From assembly GCA_009869945.1 (NCBI GenBank), contig WIXG01000167.1:62001-126000 (forward strand): a stretch of 64,000 bases of DNA. The letters are read 5' to 3'. Source of the stretch: Mesaphorura yosii (Eukaryota > Arthropoda > Collembola > Poduromorpha > Tullbergiidae). This document shows positions 59,062-64,000 of this stretch, piece by piece (the first letter of the stretch is position 1; each line of letters starts with the position of its first letter). The notes beneath the pieces are model-generated. The model was not told the origin of the DNA and searched no databases. It saw only the letters and a program-made list of their open reading frames with translations. The translations under genes were made by a program, and so were the position numbers.

Positions 59062-62000
59062 GTATTCGTAACCACCACGCTACCATACCTTCGGTTTCGC
59101 CCTATTTTGACAAAATTACACGCAAACTCTTACAGGCGTTCTTTTTTTCGTCTTGCGCCGTTGCCTGGTTTTATTTGTTTTCTGGCAAGGCAGGCAGTAA
59201 TAATAGATGTGTGGTGGTTCTGCAATCGAATACACACCCAAAACTCACCTCAAAACAATTATTGTTTGAGCTGAGTTCCAATTATTGGAAACTGTGAGAA
59301 GAAGTATAATTGCCCTGCAGTTCAATGTTCCTTTGTTTCTGCCCAATTCTAAATTGAAATAAGCGCATGACCACATTCAAGCATTGCAACTTTGCAATGC
59401 GAGACAAGAAGTGCTTGTTGAAAGAAGAGTGCTTGAAAAGCAGTAATTGTACTGCAATTTCTTCCAAACGATAGTAGATCGTGGTCAGTGGATGATGTAC
59501 TCTTGTATGTTTATTTTGCCATCATCGAAGATAAGTGCGGGCCATTGGTGGTCTCTGGTCTCATTGCTCGGCTGCTTTCTTTCCACAAACAGGAATTCGT
59601 TTCTCGTTTGAAGTTCAATAGCGGGAAGGCATTGTCCTTGAGCTAGGTCAATAGAGAGCACGAGGACGGGTCAACCAAATTCGTTGAGTGCTTGAATTCC
59701 TCTCCCAGTGTATTGTAGAATGTGACCTGTACAATGGAAATTGACAATACAAATTGTAGTACAATTAATTCGCTCTTTGTGCCCTGCCGAATGCACGATT
59801 AAAATCGAATATTCAATTTCTGACCGAATAAACTCGTTCCGTGAGCTGCAAAGTAGCGAAGTCCATAAATCGTGCTGGCTCGTGGTGGATTTTTACGACT
59901 TGAAATATTTAAACATTCAATGTAATTAATGACTTGGAAAGGCTTCCAAAAATCGATGGAAGACCGTCAAAGTATTGCGTTACAACTGACTGCAGTAACA
60001 GAACAGTATTTGCATAGTCAAGCCTGAAAAGCAGTCAAATATTTGTGGGATTCATTAGATCGTAAAGTAATGAACGAGGAAACTTTATTCATTTATTTCA
60101 GCGAGCGCATTATGCGTAATAAAACGCATTGCAGTCACTGTCCTAGTCGGTTGATTTTGAATTGTAAACTGGAGACAATTCGAATTCGCCAAACAGAACT
60201 TTCACTGCCACATTTTACAATCGTCCGCCTGGCTACTGGTTTTTGCCCTTCTTGGGCCAGAAAACGAAGCCAGAAACTATTGCATTGCATTGCATTTCGT
60301 GCGTAGGAGTGCATTCTGCATTGGAATTATTTCATGTTGCTTAATTATATTCCAATCGACAATCGTAAGCCGTAAAACTGTTGAACGTTTATACAAAAGA
60401 GAGAAGCATTACAGGTGCTGAATTCAAATATGCAGGTTAGCGTGCTTCCCTGCTTTCCCTTTGCCTTGCTGCTTCTCTGGTTGCTGTATTGCTAGTAATG
60501 ACAGGGTGGAAAATGGAAAGTAGAACTGGAACTGGCCAGCACATGGAAAGCAGGGTTTCAAAACGACAGGCAACGGCACGGCAGTCGTAGAGGAAGAAGC
60601 AGGCAAGAGGAACCTGTGAGATAAAACTCAAGCTCGAGAAACAAGTTTCAGTTTAGTTTGTATCTTGGTCTCAAGCCGAAATCACTCATTCGGGAAGCTG
60701 TTGGCTGTTTGACTTCCGTGCGTGTGCGTGTAGCGTGTGCGGTGCTTTCTCTCAGAGTTAAAAGATACCGAATATTAATTTGATAGTCGTCTCATCCTCA
60801 TCGTCATCTTGACCTGACCTTTCTTCTATCACAACTATTTAATAGCTCAGCCATCATCGGTGAGTCGTAGAAGTCAGTCGCATTATAATTTGTGAGTTGG
60901 AATTTTATGTATTTAACATCCCACGCAAGAATTCGTGACTCGCGACTCGTGATTCGCGTGTTGTAGACAATTGAAGTTATAAAACTCGAAATTCTCTTCT
61001 TGTCATCTCTGCTCTTTCGCTTTTATATTGCTCTCTTTTGTTCGTATCAACAAAAGACCGACTAAATTTATTGTTCTCATCTTGTACCTTAGCATAGCTA
61101 CGACTACGACGGTGTTGTTGGTGTTGGCGGAGTTAGCCATTTATGTTTTTATCACATCATCATTCTCCCAGTGCTCATGCTTGTGCTCTACTTGACTCTA
61201 CCTGTACTCTACCCTGCTTGGTACAATTTTAAAATTTTGTTCCTGAGTGTCTCTGAATCGTTCGACACCAGTACACAAAATCCATAAACAAACTATTATA
61301 ATTGGTGCAACAGCAGTTGCATTTGAGCAGTAAGGCGAATATCCACATTGTTTTCGTTTCACATTTACCTCAACCCAATTAACTGAGACTTGAAATTTGA
61401 AAGTGTCTGAGTTTAATTGCTAAACTTTCCCGAAAGACACGACGCTTCATTCGGAGAAAGTAACGACACTGCATCTGTGATCTGTGTGTAAGATGTTGTT
61501 GAACCTTTGAGTTGATGAACACGAAAGTATTTAGCACAGCGGCAATGCAGTGACTTGAAAAAAATGTGAGACGCGAAACTCGCGACGCAAAGACAGGCAA
61601 GAAATATTGCGCCTACCTTCTCTGCTGTTACTCTGAATTTTTTGTGTATTCGAGTTTTCCCGTTTGATCATCAAACTGGAAAGAAGCTCAAACATTCAGG
61701 GGTTGAAAAGATGCAATCTGCATATTCGCCGTCGTCATTCGTTGGAATTTCCTGAATGAAAAGTGAGCGTGAGTGTCTACAAAAAACGTCAACTTAAAAT
61801 AAATACACATGCGAAGGCAGAATAACTGGGAAAGTGAAAGCTCAGCATAAAAATTCATAAAGTCAGGCAGCCCAGACATTTTGGAGCAGTGAAGACGATT
61901 TGACTTGGAATATTTTAGCATATTGATCAAAGCCACACTGTACGAGAGACAGCAGCGAAGAATTTCATAGATAAAAACTTCTTCAAGAAAAATCTTCAGT

Positions 62001-64000
62001 GCTTAAGTACGAGTCAAAGTCAAACATCATTTTGTCTTTGACGAACGCTTCGTGTTCTTTTTCTTACTTTGTAACACGAGACGAGTTTGACTGAATTGTG
62101 CTAAGCGTGGAAAAAAATATTGACAAGAAAAGTTTAAACTCTGGTGCTGCTTTCTCTGACGTGTCTCGTGCCATGTAAGATAGTGAGACTGCCGCTGCTG
62201 AGGTTGGGATTGGATTGCAATGCCATGTCAGTCAGTCAAACTGTGAGATGTAATGCGAAACAGTCCAAAGTCAGTTTGGATGGGACCGTGGCTTGTTTGA
62301 AATAAAAGAGAAAGTAATACTTTGTGTTTTTCATGTCAAAACCTGCACTACACACTTCAAATCACGAAAAGTGTTTTTAATATGTTTGAGTTTCTTCTTC
62401 CGTCAGAGTTTGAATACGATTGAGGAAATTCAACTTCTGAATTACGAATTACCGATTCAGTGTGATTCTGACTTTGACTTGTGAGTTTTGTGAGTGATTT
62501 CGTTTAGTCCACACATAAGCACTCATATTTTATGTGAATCACAAACAAGTTACGTTGACGGATGACGTCTGAAGTGGCCGTACCGTGCAACCATTGATTG
62601 AGACTGGTTTTGAAAACGGAACCAGGTCGTCTGCTTCAGGATAAAAGATCTTACTGAGTTGGTAAGTGCATCACGGTACCAAATAATTGAGTCCGGAAGA
62701 TTTCTCTGATTCCTGTCTTCGGAGCCCATTAATTATTTGTTGTAACGTGGGCAGGGACAGGGCAAATATCGTTCCTGTGACCTTTTAAACCTGTCAATCT
62801 CAAGCACACAATGCTCGATTTGTGGTTGGCGAGCGGCATAGTCGCAGTCGCCTTAGTCGCCTGCCATTTGAGGTTTCTGAGATGCATATTCGTTAATGAA
62901 GAGTGACGTTGATGCATTACCACACTCTGCGTGATGTCTGGCCTGACGGGACGGGGAACTTAATTACTCTAAGTGCCGACGTTTGCCTGGCTTGCATGCA
63001 TTGCGGCTGAGCCAATTTTTTATTCACACCATGAAAATTAATCAATTTAATTATACACGGCGGATCCAACAGTTAACACGGATTACTTCTCCCTTCTGGT
63101 GTTACTTTCTGCTGATTGTTTTTGTTTCGTATTTTATCATTACGGTGAAATTAAAATTGTTGTTACAAGGCTTAAGAAAACCTTAATTTCTATATTTATG
63201 CTAGATATTCGTTATAATTGCTTCAGCTAAGATTATTTTCATTTGAAGTCAATGTCCGAAGAGTCCTGCTCAAACTGTCGCAATTCCATTCGAGAAGGCC
63301 TGAGTTTAGAGGAGGAAAGCGTGAATACAATCCCACAACAGTTACACATTGCGTAGTGTATCCTGTTATTCCTTAAATGACAACTTTCTTGCAAAGAAAG
63401 GTCTTCCCCTTCCTAGCTCAACTCTGACTTGGCTAGGGCTGGCTATTGCACGCTTTCTTATCTTATCTGCTGATGTCACTTTCTCCTCGAGCAAAGCTCT
63501 GACACACGCACGACGCACACACATTCGGGTCGCTGCTGTTGCCATCCCCTCCCCGGCGAAAGGTGGAGAACAACCGTTGTAAGACGAAGTTATGTCATTC
63601 GAGCTTATGCACAATCTGAATCTTAGGTTGTAGCTCGAAACACGAAAATCACCTCGTTAGCTTGTAATAATAGCGAAGCGACTCGGTACTTGCATGCATG
63701 AAATTCGAAACAGAAAATTTGAGTTGTTCGCATGTCGCATTGTCTTAACCATCACCTTCACAAGCCCACAAAGAGATTTGCATCCTATAATGGCAGCAGA
63801 AGTGGCAAGCAGCGGTAATAAGTGAAAAAGAAAGCAGGAATTCAAGTGTGTGATTTTCATTTTCCTTGCACAATTCGCAACTAATACGTGTATTTTTGAG
63901 GCGTGAAAATATTGAAGCAAAAAATCTTTTCTACTCTTTGCTCTGAATCCGAATTCTCTTTGCCTTTGCCTTGCTTGCTCGTCTGCACTCAATTTTTCTT
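59062..64000. other. Gene-free stretch to the window end
   Basis: About 5 kb with no supported gene; only short frames (none above 111 codons) without likeness to known proteins, and no repeat that stands out. Confidence 0.45.

Noticed and set aside
59023-59090. Functional tRNA gene
   Set aside because: Box-like words are present, but stems do not pair and A-to-B spacing is too short.
1-64000. CRISPR array, prophage or bacterial operon
   Set aside because: No direct-repeat/spacer pattern, no Shine-Dalgarno-led gene strings; genes are intron-split and eukaryotic.

Overview
The window is eukaryotic nuclear DNA, most likely from an arthropod. The evidence is protein-coding genes split by short GT-AG introns (mostly 60-110 bp), TATA-box promoters, two cuticle-type proteins, an SLC22-type transporter, a c-type lysozyme and an ABTB2/BTBD11-type gene. 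A springtail (Collembola) is my best guess from the gene mix, but this is inference. Gene models were built by hand: each join was checked for GT/AG sites and codon phase, and none has transcript support.

Left part (1-14 kb): the last exons of one unknown helical protein and a second unknown gene lie 20 bp apart on the + strand. After them come a 14-bp tandem repeat and a broken F-box-like gene. A large minus-strand gene, 13 exons from 13,995 down to 2,717, encodes an 1838-aa ABTB2/BTBD11-type protein (disordered N-terminus, histone-fold-like region, ankyrin repeats, BTB). Its first intron fills 10.1-13.8 kb.

Middle (14-38 kb): about 12 kb is almost gene-free, with weak traces of an LTR element and one doubtful gene near 26.5 kb. 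Then come a CUB-LDLa membrane protein with a PPxY tail (minus), a short CFAP141-like axonemal protein (plus), a zinc-finger/BTB protein (minus) and an SLC22-like organic ion transporter (plus).

Centre of interest (38-44.5 kb): a c-type lysozyme with both catalytic acids is followed by a minus-strand head-to-tail array of small secreted six-cysteine proteins. They share the motif C-x-W-[VF]-G-T-A-P-F-C. Four copies are intact, one is a decayed copy, and one of the intact copies is fused behind a longer helical domain. The array looks like a young, birth-and-death family; a defence role next to lysozyme is plausible but unproven.

Right part (45-64 kb): an Ala/Pro-rich cuticle protein, an R&R-like cuticle protein with a His-rich tail, a palindromic hairpin, a 533-bp MITE-like element with inverted termini, and the 3' exons of a cysteine-rich membrane protein. 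From 55 kb to the end I find no gene I can defend.
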